A stretch of 64,000 nucleotides of DNA from Mycobacterium sp. IS-1264. Lineage in GTDB: Bacteria > Actinomycetota > Actinomycetes > Mycobacteriales > Mycobacteriaceae. The stretch is from the NCBI RefSeq assembly GCF_001954195.1, contig NZ_MBES01000034.1, forward strand, positions 1-64,000, given 5' to 3'. Position 1 is the stretch's first letter, and each line of letters opens with the position of its first letter. The notes below the pieces were generated by a model that did not search any database, had not been told where the DNA came from, and worked only from the letters and a program-made list of their open reading frames with translations. This document shows positions 16,977 to 25,356 of the stretch, piece by piece. The translations under genes were made by a program, and so were the position numbers.

Positions 16977-17312
16977 ATGCCAGATGCCTTGCTGCCCAGT
17001 GCATTCGCCGAGCTGGAGAACTACGCGCGGGTCTGGTGCCTGGCCACCGAAACCGAACGCTGGAACGCGCGGATGGCCAGCACGATGCCCGAAATGCACG
17101 AGTTCTACGATGCATTCTTCCCACGCCTTGAAGAGGCCATCGAGTACTGCGACAAGTTCCCGCTCGACGAACTGCCCGAGGATGCGCTGAACCTGCTGCA
17201 CCTGATCTATTCGCTGATCATGGTCGCCATGGCGGTGGAGGTCATGCACCAGACTGTCCCGACCGATGCCGCCGACGCGGTCATGATCCGCACCGGCGAG
17301 CCGTTCCCATGA
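16977..17312 (+). CDS. Small Rieske-associated protein of unknown function (copy 2)
   Basis: A 111-residue paralogue of 12517-12855. The shared blocks are WCLATETERWNARMASTM, EMHEFYDA and EYCDKFPLDELPEDALNLLHLIYS. The last 20 residues diverge. It directly follows Rieske copy 2, repeating the gene pair. No recognisable domain, signal or membrane segment. The strict pairing with Rieske genes is the main clue to its role. Confidence 0.8.
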   Translation: MPDALLPSAFAELENYARVWCLATETERWNARMASTMPEMHEFYDAFFPRLEEAIEYCDKFPLDELPEDALNLLHLIYSLIMVAMAVEVMHQTVPTDAADAVMIRTGEPFP

Positions 17313-17334
17313 TGTCCGCCAGAAAGGTCTGAGC

Positions 17335-18180
17335 ATGAGTCTGCTCACCATCACCAAGCTCAGCGATTCGGTCGGCGCCGAAGTCACCGGGCTGGACCCG
17401 GCCCACCTTGCCTCCGATGACTCAGTCGGCAAAACCATCCTGGATGCGTTGGAGGACAACGGAGTTCTGGTCTTCCGCGGGCTGCGGCTTGACCCCGAGA
17501 CCCAGGTTGCTTTCTGCCGCCGCCTCGGTGAGGTCGACCACTCCTCCGACGGCCACCACCCCGTGCCTGGAATTTATCCGATCACCCTGGACACATCGAA
17601 GAACTCCTCGGCGGCCTACCTGAAGGCGACATTCGACTGGCACATCGACGGCTGCACGCCCATCGGGGACGACTGCCCACAGAAGGCCACCGTCCTTTCC
17701 GCCGTGCGGGTCGCCGAATGGGGCGGCGAAACCGAATTCGCCAACTCCTACGCCGCCTACGATGCGCTGAGCGATGAGGAAAAGGACCGCTTCGGGGCCC
17801 TGCGTGTCGTGCATTCGCTGGAGGCCTCCCAGCGGCGCATCACCCCTGACCCCACGCCAGAACAGGTGGCGCGCTGGCGATCCCGGCGCACCCACGAACA
17901 TCCCCTGGTCTGGACGCACCGCAGCGGCCGCAAGTCGCTGGTGCTCGGTGCCTCGGCCGACTACGTGGTTGGCATGGATCTCGACGCGGGACGCGCCTTG
18001 CTTGCCGAACTCCTCGACCGCGCCACCGTGCCCGAAAACGTCTATAGCCACGACTGGTCGGTCGGCGACACCGTTATCTGGGACAATCGCGGGGTGCTGC
18101 ACCGAGCGGCCCCCTACGATCCCAGCTCTTCGCGTGAAATGTTGCGCACCACCGTGCTCGGCGACGAGCCGATCCAGTAG
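17335..18180 (+). CDS. TauD/TfdA family 2-oxoglutarate-dependent dioxygenase
   Basis: A 281-residue Fe(II)/2OG oxygenase. The facial triad HxD is at FDWHIDG (H103, D105), the distal His in RGVLHRA, and the 2OG-binding Arg in SSREMLRTTV. Related enzymes hydroxylate next to sulfonate, sulfate ester or aryloxy groups, releasing sulfite or a phenol. The start follows AGAAAGG. It sits in the ferredoxin-Rieske-2 operon, adding a second oxygenative step. Confidence 0.9.
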   Translation: MSLLTITKLSDSVGAEVTGLDPAHLASDDSVGKTILDALEDNGVLVFRGLRLDPETQVAFCRRLGEVDHSSDGHHPVPGIYPITLDTSKNSSAAYLKATFDWHIDGCTPIGDDCPQKATVLSAVRVAEWGGETEFANSYAAYDALSDEEKDRFGALRVVHSLEASQRRITPDPTPEQVARWRSRRTHEHPLVWTHRSGRKSLVLGASADYVVGMDLDAGRALLAELLDRATVPENVYSHDWSVGDTVIWDNRGVLHRAAPYDPSSSREMLRTTVLGDEPIQ

Positions 18181-18191
18181 GGAGACCGCAA

Positions 18192-18503
18192 ATGGGCAAG
18201 TCACTGCTGTTCGTCGAGAGCAAGCCCGCCTCGCCGGAACTCGTTGAGGAATACCACCGTTGGCACGATCAGGTGCACGTGCCCGAGATGCTGGCGATCG
18301 ACGGCTTCGTGTCGGCTCGCCGTTGGCAGACCGACGGCGAATCCTTCGTCACCCTCTACGAGATCGACACCGATGTCGACACCGCCCGCACGAGTCTGCG
18401 AGCGGCAATGGCGGAGGGGCGCATGTCCAAACCCGTGGCGGTCCAAACAGACCCACCGCCGGTGATGCGCTATTTGAGCCTGGTCAACGAGCTGGCTCGC
18501 TGA
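18192..18503 (+). CDS. Dimeric alpha/beta-barrel (EthD-like) protein
   Basis: A 103-residue protein with the ferredoxin-like dimeric barrel pattern: LLFVESKPASPELVEEYHRWHDQVHVPEMLAIDGFVSARRW, then FVTLYEID and a C-terminal strand MRYLSLV. The HxxxxHVPEM signature resembles EthD/monooxygenase-associated proteins. Good Shine-Dalgarno (GGGAG) 11 bases after the dioxygenase stop. Such proteins often handle reactive intermediates in degradative operons; the precise role is unknown. Confidence 0.78.
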   Translation: MGKSLLFVESKPASPELVEEYHRWHDQVHVPEMLAIDGFVSARRWQTDGESFVTLYEIDTDVDTARTSLRAAMAEGRMSKPVAVQTDPPPVMRYLSLVNELAR

Positions 18504-18517
18504 TCGCAACCACTGTC

Positions 18518-19063
18518 GTGACCGACCGACACCCTCTCCGGCTAACCCCGTTGCCCGCCGATGAGTGGGACGATCGCAGCCGTGCGGCTCTGGCTTCACT
18601 GATACCCGCTGAGCGGGCCAATCCCGATGGCGCTGGCAATGTTTTGTCGACCCTCGTGCGCCACCCCGATCTCACTCGGGCTTATCTGCCGTTCAACGCC
18701 TATCTGCTCAACCGCTCCACGCTGCCGCCGCGGATACGCGAGGTGGCGCTACTTCGAGTCGTGTACCGCCGCGACTGCGACTACCTGTGGTCTCATCACC
18801 TCCCGATCGCGCGCCGAGCGGGATTGACCGATCAAGAGATCGACGCGATTCGTTACCGCAAAGTCACCGATGACGCCGACCGAACGGTGCTGGACGCCGT
18901 CGATGACCTCCTCGATCATGGCACCGTCTCGACCGCTGTGTGGGACGACTTGCGACGCCACTTCACCGACCCCCAATGCATGGACCTGGTGTTCACGATC
19001 GGTGGGTACTACCTGCTGGCCATCGCGGTCAACACTTTTGGCATCGAAGACGAGAAGTCGTGA
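18518..19063 (+). CDS. Carboxymuconolactone decarboxylase (CMD) family protein
   Basis: A 181-residue CMD/AhpD-fold protein: LPPRIREVALLRVVYRRDCDYLWSHHLPIARRAGLTDQEI matches the family core. The usual CxxC is not present, and ExxxH is replaced by WSHH (YLWSHH). It therefore fits the peroxidase-lacking subgroup. The GTG at 18518, 15 bases after the previous stop, is the likeliest start. It closes the Rieske-2 operon. Enzymatic role not assignable. Confidence 0.82.
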   Translation: MTDRHPLRLTPLPADEWDDRSRAALASLIPAERANPDGAGNVLSTLVRHPDLTRAYLPFNAYLLNRSTLPPRIREVALLRVVYRRDCDYLWSHHLPIARRAGLTDQEIDAIRYRKVTDDADRTVLDAVDDLLDHGTVSTAVWDDLRRHFTDPQCMDLVFTIGGYYLLAIAVNTFGIEDEKS

Positions 19064-19064
19064 C

Positions 19065-19118
19065 GGAACGACGGGCACAGTACTGACGATTGACGGTGGC
19101 ACCTCCGTTGACGCATAG
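19065..19118 (+). pseudogene. C-terminal remnant of an SDR gene
   Basis: Directly after the CMD stop, an out-of-frame segment reads GTTGTVLTIDGGTSVDA followed by TAG. The block TGTVLTIDGG is the canonical last strand of classical SDRs, yet no upstream part of an SDR exists here. This looks like the 3' scar of a deleted or recombined SDR gene. It is short, so coincidence is possible but unlikely. Confidence 0.55.
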
Positions 19119-19134
19119 GTGACTTTCACGATAT

Positions 19135-19728
19135 CTAGCGGCGCTTCCAGCGGGCAGACTTGACCGCTTCCAATGCTTCGGCAACGCGGCGGTCCAGTGG
19201 TCTACTTGTGCTGGCTTGGCGAACCCAATGCTGAAAGGCGAAATCGGCTGCGGCAAAGGCCAGTTGGACCAGTAGGCCGGGACGGATATCGTCGTCGGGA
19301 TCCGCGCCCATGCGTTGGCCGATCAGCTTGGCGGCCCGTTCCTTGTCGACGGGCGTATGGATCGTCGCCTTGCTGAGCAGTCCTGGAGCGACCAGCAATG
19401 CGTCGCGCCACTCCTCGATGTCGGCCTGGTCGAACGAGTGGATGCGCGCGATGATGGCGTTGATCAGCGCGACATCCGGCGCCTCTCCGGCCGGGCGCTG
19501 TTCGAGCAGGTTCACGATCGCGGCGCCACCGTGGCGAACGGGGGCGAGCAGCAGATCCTCTTTTGTAGGCACGTGCCGGAAAAAGGTGCGCGGCGAAACG
19601 CCTGCGGCGGTGGCGATTTCCTCCGTCGTTACGGCGTCGTAGCCGCGCTCGACGAAGAGCCGGAACGCGGCGCGCCTGATGTCGGCCCGGATTTGCGCGC
19701 GCTGTCGGTCGCGCAGCGACTCCTTCAT
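19135..19728 (-). CDS. TetR/AcrR family transcriptional regulator
   Basis: A 197-residue regulator. The N-terminal HTH is IRRAAFRLFVERGYDAVTTEEIATAAGVSPRTFFRHVPTKED, typical of TetR. The C-terminal ligand domain is unassigned. The ATG overlaps the stop of the upstream SDR (four bases), so it is the last gene of a minus-strand operon with the DapB-like, VOC and SDR genes and probably controls it. No operator was identified with confidence near its promoter. Confidence 0.92.
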   Translation of the reverse strand: MKESLRDRQRAQIRADIRRAAFRLFVERGYDAVTTEEIATAAGVSPRTFFRHVPTKEDLLLAPVRHGGAAIVNLLEQRPAGEAPDVALINAIIARIHSFDQADIEEWRDALLVAPGLLSKATIHTPVDKERAAKLIGQRMGADPDDDIRPGLLVQLAFAAADFAFQHWVRQASTSRPLDRRVAEALEAVKSARWKRR

Positions 19729-20497
19729 CGGAAGCTGCCGATACCGCCGTCGACGTGAATGGTTTGACCGGTGATGAACGTCGCGTCGCTGCTGAGTAGG
19801 AACGCCACCAGCGCGCCCACGTCGGTGCGCACGTCTCCGATGCGTTTCATCGGAACGCGTCTCACCGCCTTCGCGTAATCGTCGGGCGCGTGTTGCTTCC
19901 ACAGTTTGACGCCATCGGACTCGGCGAAGGGACAGATGACGTTGACGCGGATGTTGTCGCGCCCCCATTCCAACGCGGCGACCTTCGACAGCCCCCGGAT
20001 GCTCTCCTTGGCGGCGGCGTATCCGCCCCACCTGGGTTCGCCCCCGGTGCCCGTCCCCGAGCCGAGGTTCACGATCGACCCCCCGCCGGCCTCGACCATC
20101 ACCGGGTGCACCGCCTGCATGAGCAGGAATGTCGCCCGGGGCCCGACGTCGTAGCCGAGCGCCAGGTCCTCGGTGGTGATGTCGACGAACGCCTTGGGCT
20201 CGTTGGTCGCGATGGCGTTGTTGACCAGGCCATGCACGGCACCGAAGGAGTCGACGGCAGCCGCCACGATCCGCTGGGCGCTGTCGGGATCGCGCAGATT
20301 GGCGACCAACTTCTCGACCCGGCCCGTCGCCCGCAGCTCGTCGGTTGTCGTGCTCAGGACATCGGCTTGGATGTCGACGAGCAGCACCGTCGCACCGCGT
20401 TCGAGCAGCGCGGCGGCGATGCCCTTGCCCACGCCCTGCGCGGCGCCGGTCACGTCGCGACGTGACCGCGCATCGACTCGGGATGGGTGTAGGTCAT
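19725..20497 (-). pseudogene. SDR family oxidoreductase with an apparent N-terminal frameshift
   Basis: From 20453 downwards the frame encodes an SDR from VTGAAQGVGKG through VNN, YAAAK and a C-terminal VDGGIGSFR. The natural start is missing from that frame. The ATG at 20497, overlapping the VOC stop as ATGA, reads MTYTHPESMRGHVA and then hits TGA exactly where the next residues should be VTGAAQG. Adding one base near 20454-20458 restores a continuous ~257-residue SDR. Either a recent one-base deletion or a sequence error explains this. Restart at the GTG at 20453 would lose the first beta strand. Confidence 0.75.
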
Positions 20498-20997
20498 GTC
20501 GCGGGCCCCATCCGCAGCGGCACGCCCCGGTGCATCTCGTACGTGCTGCGCGCGCCACCGGGCAGCTCGATGAACTCCACCGGCGTTCCGTCCGGGTCCT
20601 TGACGAAAAACATTCGCACCCCGCCTATTTCGAACGGGTCCTGGTCGGGCGTGCAGCCCGCCGCGGTGATGCGACGGTGGGTGTCGTCGAGGTCCGGGAC
20701 GGAGAGCGACACGTTGTGGATGCCGGTGACGCGTCGGCGCTCCGGCTGGTCCGCGGACGGCTTGGCGCCGAGGGAGAGCAGCTCGACCATCAACCCGCCC
20801 AGCAAGCCGCCCACCACCCGGCCCTCCTGCTTTCGCTTGGCATGCAGGACCGCGTCGAAGGGTTCTCCGGAGATGAGGGTCTCGAAGATGACCTCCATGC
20901 CGATCACGTCGCGGTAGAACGCCAGCGAGCGGTCCATGTCGGTCACGCCGATGACGAGGTGGCAGAACGACACATCGTGTAGGACGCCGGATGTCAT
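20494..20997 (-). CDS. VOC family protein
   Basis: A 167-residue two-module VOC protein: SFCHLVIGVTDMDRSLAFYRDVIGMEV gives the first metal His, IHNVSLSVPDLD the second half, and GTPVEFIELPGG the C-terminal Glu. Both ends overlap neighbours by four bases (ATGA), so it is translationally coupled in the minus-strand operon. Probably a lyase, isomerase or dioxygenase on a small metabolite. Confidence 0.88.
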   Translation of the reverse strand: MTSGVLHDVSFCHLVIGVTDMDRSLAFYRDVIGMEVIFETLISGEPFDAVLHAKRKQEGRVVGGLLGGLMVELLSLGAKPSADQPERRRVTGIHNVSLSVPDLDDTHRRITAAGCTPDQDPFEIGGVRMFFVKDPDGTPVEFIELPGGARSTYEMHRGVPLRMGPAT

Positions 20998-22067
20998 AGC
21001 GGCGCAGCAACTTTGGGGGCGGGGCGTCCGGCGAACAGCGGCAGGTCGAGATAGGTCTTGATGCCGGGGCCGGCGGCGCAGACGTCGGGAATGGCGTTGA
21101 CGCAGTGGTTGGCCGTGGCGACGACACCGGGGTTTCGTTTGAGCCCTTCGGCGATGGATGGCGGTTGCAGGCCTTTGAAGGTCAGAGACACGGTGGGGTC
21201 GCCGGTGATCTCGACTTCGAAGCGTTCGCCGAGGCCGCCGAAATTCCAGTCCGGTTCCAGGTTGTCTTCACCCATCAGCCAGTTGACCGCCGCGGTGATG
21301 ACCGGTTCGCCGTCGGTGATCGCCTGCCAGCGGAATCGGCGTGCGGCCACGGTTCCCGCGGTGATCGGGAAGGGGTCGTAGTCGATGTCGGCGGTCGCGA
21401 CGGCGATCTCCTGGACGGTCCTGATGTTGGGATCGATGCGAAAACCCATGTGCTCGGCCACCATTCGCACGGACATCTTGAAGCCCGCTTCGAGCAGGGT
21501 GGCCATGGGTCCTTGCATGGCTTCCTCGGGGGTGCCGCCGAAGCCCATGATGTGGCGCACCACGTCCGGTGCGTTGTAAGTGCGGATGTCGGAGAACTCC
21601 TCGGCGCGCACATGGGTGACCGCTGAGGACAGTCCGGACAGCATCAGCGGGAATCGCTCCGTGATGCCGCCGGGATGGATGCCGGACCCGTGCAGGGTCA
21701 CCCCGCCCTCGACCGCGGCGTCGGCGATCGCTTTGACGGCCGGGTTGTCGAGGTCGGGATATACCCAGCCGACTGGAGTGACGACATTCTTGCCGGACCG
21801 CAGAATCGCGACGACCTCGTCGTCGTTGGGGATCAGCGGGCTGTACACGACGCAGTCGGCGTCGAGGGCCAGCACCTCGTCGGCGCTGGAGGTGGCGGTG
21901 ACGCCGAGCTCGTCGGTTCCGGTGATCCGGCCGACGTCGACGCCGTCCTTTTCGGCGCTGTGCACCCAGCACCCGACCAGCTCGAGCTGCGGATGATTCA
22001 TGACGCATTCGATGGCGGCCTTGCCGACACCTCCGGTCGCCCATTGGATGACGCGAAGCTTGCTCAT
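20994..22067 (-). CDS. NAD(P)H-dependent amine dehydrogenase-like / DapB-fold oxidoreductase
   Basis: A 357-residue protein beginning LRVIQWATGGVGKAAIECV, a Rossmann GxxGxxG nucleotide site. Family-typical blocks follow: LELVGCWVHS, DCVVYSPLIPN and GSGIHPGGITERFPL. It is similar along its length to the protein at 43152. The start at 22067 follows GGGAGG; an in-frame ATG 11 codons upstream does not. First gene of the operon ending in TetR, behind a recognisable TTGACA promoter. Substrate unknown. Confidence 0.85.
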   Translation of the reverse strand: MSKLRVIQWATGGVGKAAIECVMNHPQLELVGCWVHSAEKDGVDVGRITGTDELGVTATSSADEVLALDADCVVYSPLIPNDDEVVAILRSGKNVVTPVGWVYPDLDNPAVKAIADAAVEGGVTLHGSGIHPGGITERFPLMLSGLSSAVTHVRAEEFSDIRTYNAPDVVRHIMGFGGTPEEAMQGPMATLLEAGFKMSVRMVAEHMGFRIDPNIRTVQEIAVATADIDYDPFPITAGTVAARRFRWQAITDGEPVITAAVNWLMGEDNLEPDWNFGGLGERFEVEITGDPTVSLTFKGLQPPSIAEGLKRNPGVVATANHCVNAIPDVCAAGPGIKTYLDLPLFAGRPAPKVAAPL

Positions 22068-22109
22068 GGCTGACCTCCCGACGCCTTTACATCGCACCAA
22101 CGAGATGGC

Positions 22110-22139
22110 ACGGTATGACTACCTGGCAGTGACTGTCAA
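22110..22139 (-). promoter_or_regulatory. Putative SigA-type promoter of the 22067 operon
   Basis: On the minus strand a perfect -35 TTGACA (22139-22134) is separated by 18 bases from TACCGT (22115-22110), which fits the mycobacterial TAnnnT -10. Transcription would start about 35 bases before the GGGAGG-ATG of the DapB-like gene. The spacer holds the small inverted repeat GGTA-GTCA-TACC, a possible operator. Confidence 0.5.
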
Positions 22140-22155
22140 CAAGGAAGGTCGGTCG

Positions 22156-23013
22156 GTGGGAGCGCTTGACGGCAAGGTTGCGATCGTCACCGGGACCAGC
22201 CGCGGTGTCGGCGTCGGGATCGCGCATGAGCTGCTCCGCGCCGGCGCGACGGTCGTCGGATGCTCACGCTCGCCGCTGGACACCATTCCCGGCGTCGATG
22301 CCGAATGGGCAGCCCGTGCGTTCCAGAAGGTTTGCGACCAAGGTGACTACCACTCGATCGACGCCCTGGTCGCCGACGTCGTGGCGACCCACGGCCGAAT
22401 CGACATCCTGGTGAACAACGCCGGCGGCACCGTCCCGGCGCCGCATGTGGAGAGCATTCCCGAACTCGTCCAACGCATTCAGGGCGCGCCGCCAAACGAC
22501 GACGACTTCGCGCGCACGGCACTGTTTCACGCGTACGCGGTGCAGATGAACCTCATCAGCCCGTTGTGGTTCGCCATCCGGGTGTACCGGCAGATGACGA
22601 CCCAGGACGGCACCGGCTGCATCATCAACATTTCCAGCGGCGCCGGGCATCCGGCGGGATCACCGACCCTGGTCTCCTATGGCGCGGCCAAGAGCGGGCT
22701 CAACCACCTCACGCGGTCGCTGGCCGAGGAGTGGGGACCGAAGGTGCGTGTCAACTGCGTCGCGCTGGGCCCGACGATGACGGAGAACTTCCGGTCGTTT
22801 GTGCTACCCAAAGACGATCCGACCGGCGAAAAGTACTTCGCCGCCGTTCCCTTGCGCCGCGCGGGGGAACCGGCGGAGGTGGGCCGCGTGTGCGTCTTTC
22901 TCGCGAGCGGGGACGCGGACTTCGTCAACGGTACGACGATCGAGCACGACGGCGGCATGCTGCCCGGCGTGCTCTACGACGCTGGCCTGAAGACCATCAC
23001 CGATCTGTTGTAG
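22156..23013 (+). CDS. SDR family oxidoreductase
   Basis: A 285-residue SDR: VAIVTGTSRGVGVGIA, NNAGGTV, Ser in INISSGAG, YxxxK in YGAAKSG, VNCVALGPTMTENF. A longer than usual insertion lies after NNAGG (VESIPELVQRIQGAPPNDDD). I chose the GTG at 22156 because AAGGAAGG precedes it at 7 bases; an ATG at 22105 is possible. Divergent from the DapB-like gene. Confidence 0.87.
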   Translation: MGALDGKVAIVTGTSRGVGVGIAHELLRAGATVVGCSRSPLDTIPGVDAEWAARAFQKVCDQGDYHSIDALVADVVATHGRIDILVNNAGGTVPAPHVESIPELVQRIQGAPPNDDDFARTALFHAYAVQMNLISPLWFAIRVYRQMTTQDGTGCIINISSGAGHPAGSPTLVSYGAAKSGLNHLTRSLAEEWGPKVRVNCVALGPTMTENFRSFVLPKDDPTGEKYFAAVPLRRAGEPAEVGRVCVFLASGDADFVNGTTIEHDGGMLPGVLYDAGLKTITDLL

Positions 23014-23072
23014 CGGACGCCTTCGTCGCGGTCGGCGTGACGTCACATGCGTCCCAGGACAAGGAGATTCAC

Positions 23073-23456
23073 GTGAGCAGCCTGCAACCCACGCCCGAAC
23101 AGTTCGCCGCGCTGGCCGCGCGGCCGGCGGACGAACCGGTGGTGATGGTCAACCTGCTGAAGTTCAAGGCCGACGGCGGCCTCGAGCGCTACGCACAGTA
23201 CGGCCGTGAGGTCACACCGCACCTCGAACGCGTCGGCGCCACGGTGCTCTACGCGGGCGGCGCGCCGACGGTGGTCATCGGCGACGGCGAACGGCCTTGG
23301 TGGGACGCGATTCTCGTCGTCCAATACCCGTCGCCCCAGGCGTTCATCGACATGGTGACAACTCAGGAGTACGCCAAGATCCACGAACACCGCGCCGCGG
23401 GCTTGGAGCGAGGGGACCTGGTCGCGACATCGGCGTGGTCGGTCGCTTCGGCGTGA
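23073..23456 (+). CDS. DUF1330 domain-containing protein
   Basis: A 127-residue dimeric alpha/beta-barrel protein: PVVMVNLLKFKADGGLERYAQYGREV, then WWDAILVVQYPSPQAFIDMVTTQEY, as in DUF1330 relatives. The GTG start follows AAGGAG. It lies 59 bases after the SDR and is probably co-transcribed. No catalytic assignment. Confidence 0.85.
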   Translation: MSSLQPTPEQFAALAARPADEPVVMVNLLKFKADGGLERYAQYGREVTPHLERVGATVLYAGGAPTVVIGDGERPWWDAILVVQYPSPQAFIDMVTTQEYAKIHEHRAAGLERGDLVATSAWSVASA

Positions 23457-23505
23457 TCTCCTAAGGCGCTGGCGGGTTGCTTCCCTGTGGGGGTCTAATT
23501 GGTGG

Positions 23506-24861
23506 ATGGAATTGATGATGCCCACCGATTCGGTGTTTTTGCTGGGGGAATCCCGTGAGCACCCCATGCACGTCGGGGGCCTAGCGCTATACGAGCCGCC
23601 GGCCGGCGCCGATCAGGGATTCGTCCGCGAGTTCTACGACCGGCTGGTCGCCCAGCAGGATTTCCAGCCCACCTTTCTCAAGCGTCCCGCGACCTTCTTC
23701 GGTGGAATCGCGAATCTCGCGTGGTCCTACGACAACGACCTCGACATCGACTACCACGTGCGTCGCTCGGCGCTACCGTCCCCGGGGCGGGTTCGCGATC
23801 TGCTCGAACTGACCTCGTTGCTGCACAGCAGCCTGCTCGATCGCCACCGTCCGCTCTGGGAGGCGTACGTGATCGAGGGTCTCAAGGACGGCCGCTTCGC
23901 GGTCTACACCAAGATGCATCATGCGCTCATCGATGGTGTCTCGGCCCTGAAGCTCATGCAACGCTCGCTGTCGCCCGATCCCGACGATCGCGAGATCCGG
24001 GCGCCATGGGGCCTGCGTAAACCCAAACGCAAGTCCGTCCCGTCGTCGCCGTTGACCACACTGAAACGGACCGCGGGAGGTGTTGCCGCACTGGCTCCTT
24101 CGACGGTGTCGCTGGCTCGCGCGGCGCTGTTCGAGCAGCGGGTGACGCTGCCGTTCGGAGCCCCGCGCACCATGTTGAACGTCAAGATCGGGGGCGCCCG
24201 GCGGTGCGCGGCGCAGTCGTGGTCGGTGGACCGGATCAAGAACGTCAAGAAGGCCGCGGGCGTGACCCTCAACGATGTGGTCCTGACGATGTGCTCGGGG
24301 GCGCTGCGGTACTACCTGCTCGAGCAGAACGCGCTGCCGGACACCCCGCTGGTCGCGATGGTTCCGGTGAGCCTGCGCAAGGAACACGAGGCCGACGCCG
24401 GCGGCAACCTCGTGGGAGCCATCCTGTGCAACCTGGCCACCGACATCGAGGATCCGGCCAGACGGCTGGAGATCGTCAGCGAGTCGATGCGCAACAACAA
24501 GAAGGTGTTCTTCGAACTGCCCCGGTTCCAGGCGCTGGCGCTGTCCGCGATGAACATGGGTTCATTGGCCCTCGCAGCGGTTCCGGGTTGGGTGTCGTCG
24601 ACGTCGCCGCCGTTCAATCTGGTCATATCGAACGTGCCGGGGCCGCACGAGCAGCTGTATTACGGGGGCGCGCGGCTGGACGGCAGCTATCCGCTATCGG
24701 CGATCGTGGACGGCCAGGCGCTGAACATCACCCTGGTCAGTAACGGCGCCAATCTCGATTTCGGTTTGACCGGATGCAGGCGCAGCGTGCCGCACCTGCA
24801 GCGCCTGCTCGCCCACCTGGAGTCGTCGCTCAAAGACCTGGAACGCGCCGTCGGGGTCTGA
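23506..24861 (+). CDS. WS/DGAT family wax ester synthase / diacylglycerol acyltransferase
   Basis: A 451-residue acyl-CoA-dependent acyltransferase that makes triacylglycerol or wax esters. The catalytic motif HHxxxDG is HHALIDG (residues 138-144). The N-terminal MPTDSVFLLGE and the conserved NVPGP and PLSAIVDGQALNIT blocks are also present. Length is typical for the mycobacterial Tgs family. It is followed after 8 bases by a NUDIX gene. Several paralogues are normal in mycobacteria. Confidence 0.93.
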   Translation: MELMMPTDSVFLLGESREHPMHVGGLALYEPPAGADQGFVREFYDRLVAQQDFQPTFLKRPATFFGGIANLAWSYDNDLDIDYHVRRSALPSPGRVRDLLELTSLLHSSLLDRHRPLWEAYVIEGLKDGRFAVYTKMHHALIDGVSALKLMQRSLSPDPDDREIRAPWGLRKPKRKSVPSSPLTTLKRTAGGVAALAPSTVSLARAALFEQRVTLPFGAPRTMLNVKIGGARRCAAQSWSVDRIKNVKKAAGVTLNDVVLTMCSGALRYYLLEQNALPDTPLVAMVPVSLRKEHEADAGGNLVGAILCNLATDIEDPARRLEIVSESMRNNKKVFFELPRFQALALSAMNMGSLALAAVPGWVSSTSPPFNLVISNVPGPHEQLYYGGARLDGSYPLSAIVDGQALNITLVSNGANLDFGLTGCRRSVPHLQRLLAHLESSLKDLERAVGV

Positions 24862-24869
24862 GTAACTCG

Positions 24870-25355
24870 ATGCCCAAACTCAGCGCCGGTGTGCTGTTGT
24901 ACCGGGTTAGCGACGGCGTCGTCGAAGTTCTGATCGTGCATCCTGGCGGCCCGTTTTGGGCGCGCAAGGACGACGCGGCCTGGTCGATCCCGAAGGGTGA
25001 GTACACCGACGGCGAGGACCCCTGGACGGTTGCGCAGCGGGAGTTTTCCGAGGAGCTCGGGCTGCCGACGCCAGTGGGGCCGCGCGTCGACTTCGGTCGG
25101 CTCAAACAGCCCAGCGGCAAGGTGGTTACGGCCTTCGGTGTGCGGGCCGATCTCGACGTCACCGATACGCGCAGCAACACCTTCGAACTCGAATGGCCGA
25201 AGGGCTCGGGCAAGTTGCGGGAGTTTCCCGAGGTCGATCGCGTCGGCTGGTTCCCGGTGGCGCAGGCCCGCACCAAGCTGCTCAAGGGGCAGCGGCCGTT
25301 CCTGGACCGATTGATGACCCTGCCCGAGTTGGCGGGCTTGGACGAAGGGACCTGA
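24870..25355 (+). CDS. NUDIX hydrolase
   Basis: A 161-residue protein with a complete Nudix box (GEYTDGE, then REFSEELGL; GX5EX7REUXEEXGU) after WSIPKG. The N-terminus SAGVLLYRV and the length suggest a nucleoside-diphosphate-linked hydrolase of house-cleaning type. It sits between the acyltransferase and the haloalkane dehalogenase with almost no gaps. Confidence 0.9.
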   Translation: MPKLSAGVLLYRVSDGVVEVLIVHPGGPFWARKDDAAWSIPKGEYTDGEDPWTVAQREFSEELGLPTPVGPRVDFGRLKQPSGKVVTAFGVRADLDVTDTRSNTFELEWPKGSGKLREFPEVDRVGWFPVAQARTKLLKGQRPFLDRLMTLPELAGLDEGT

Positions 25356-25356
25356 A

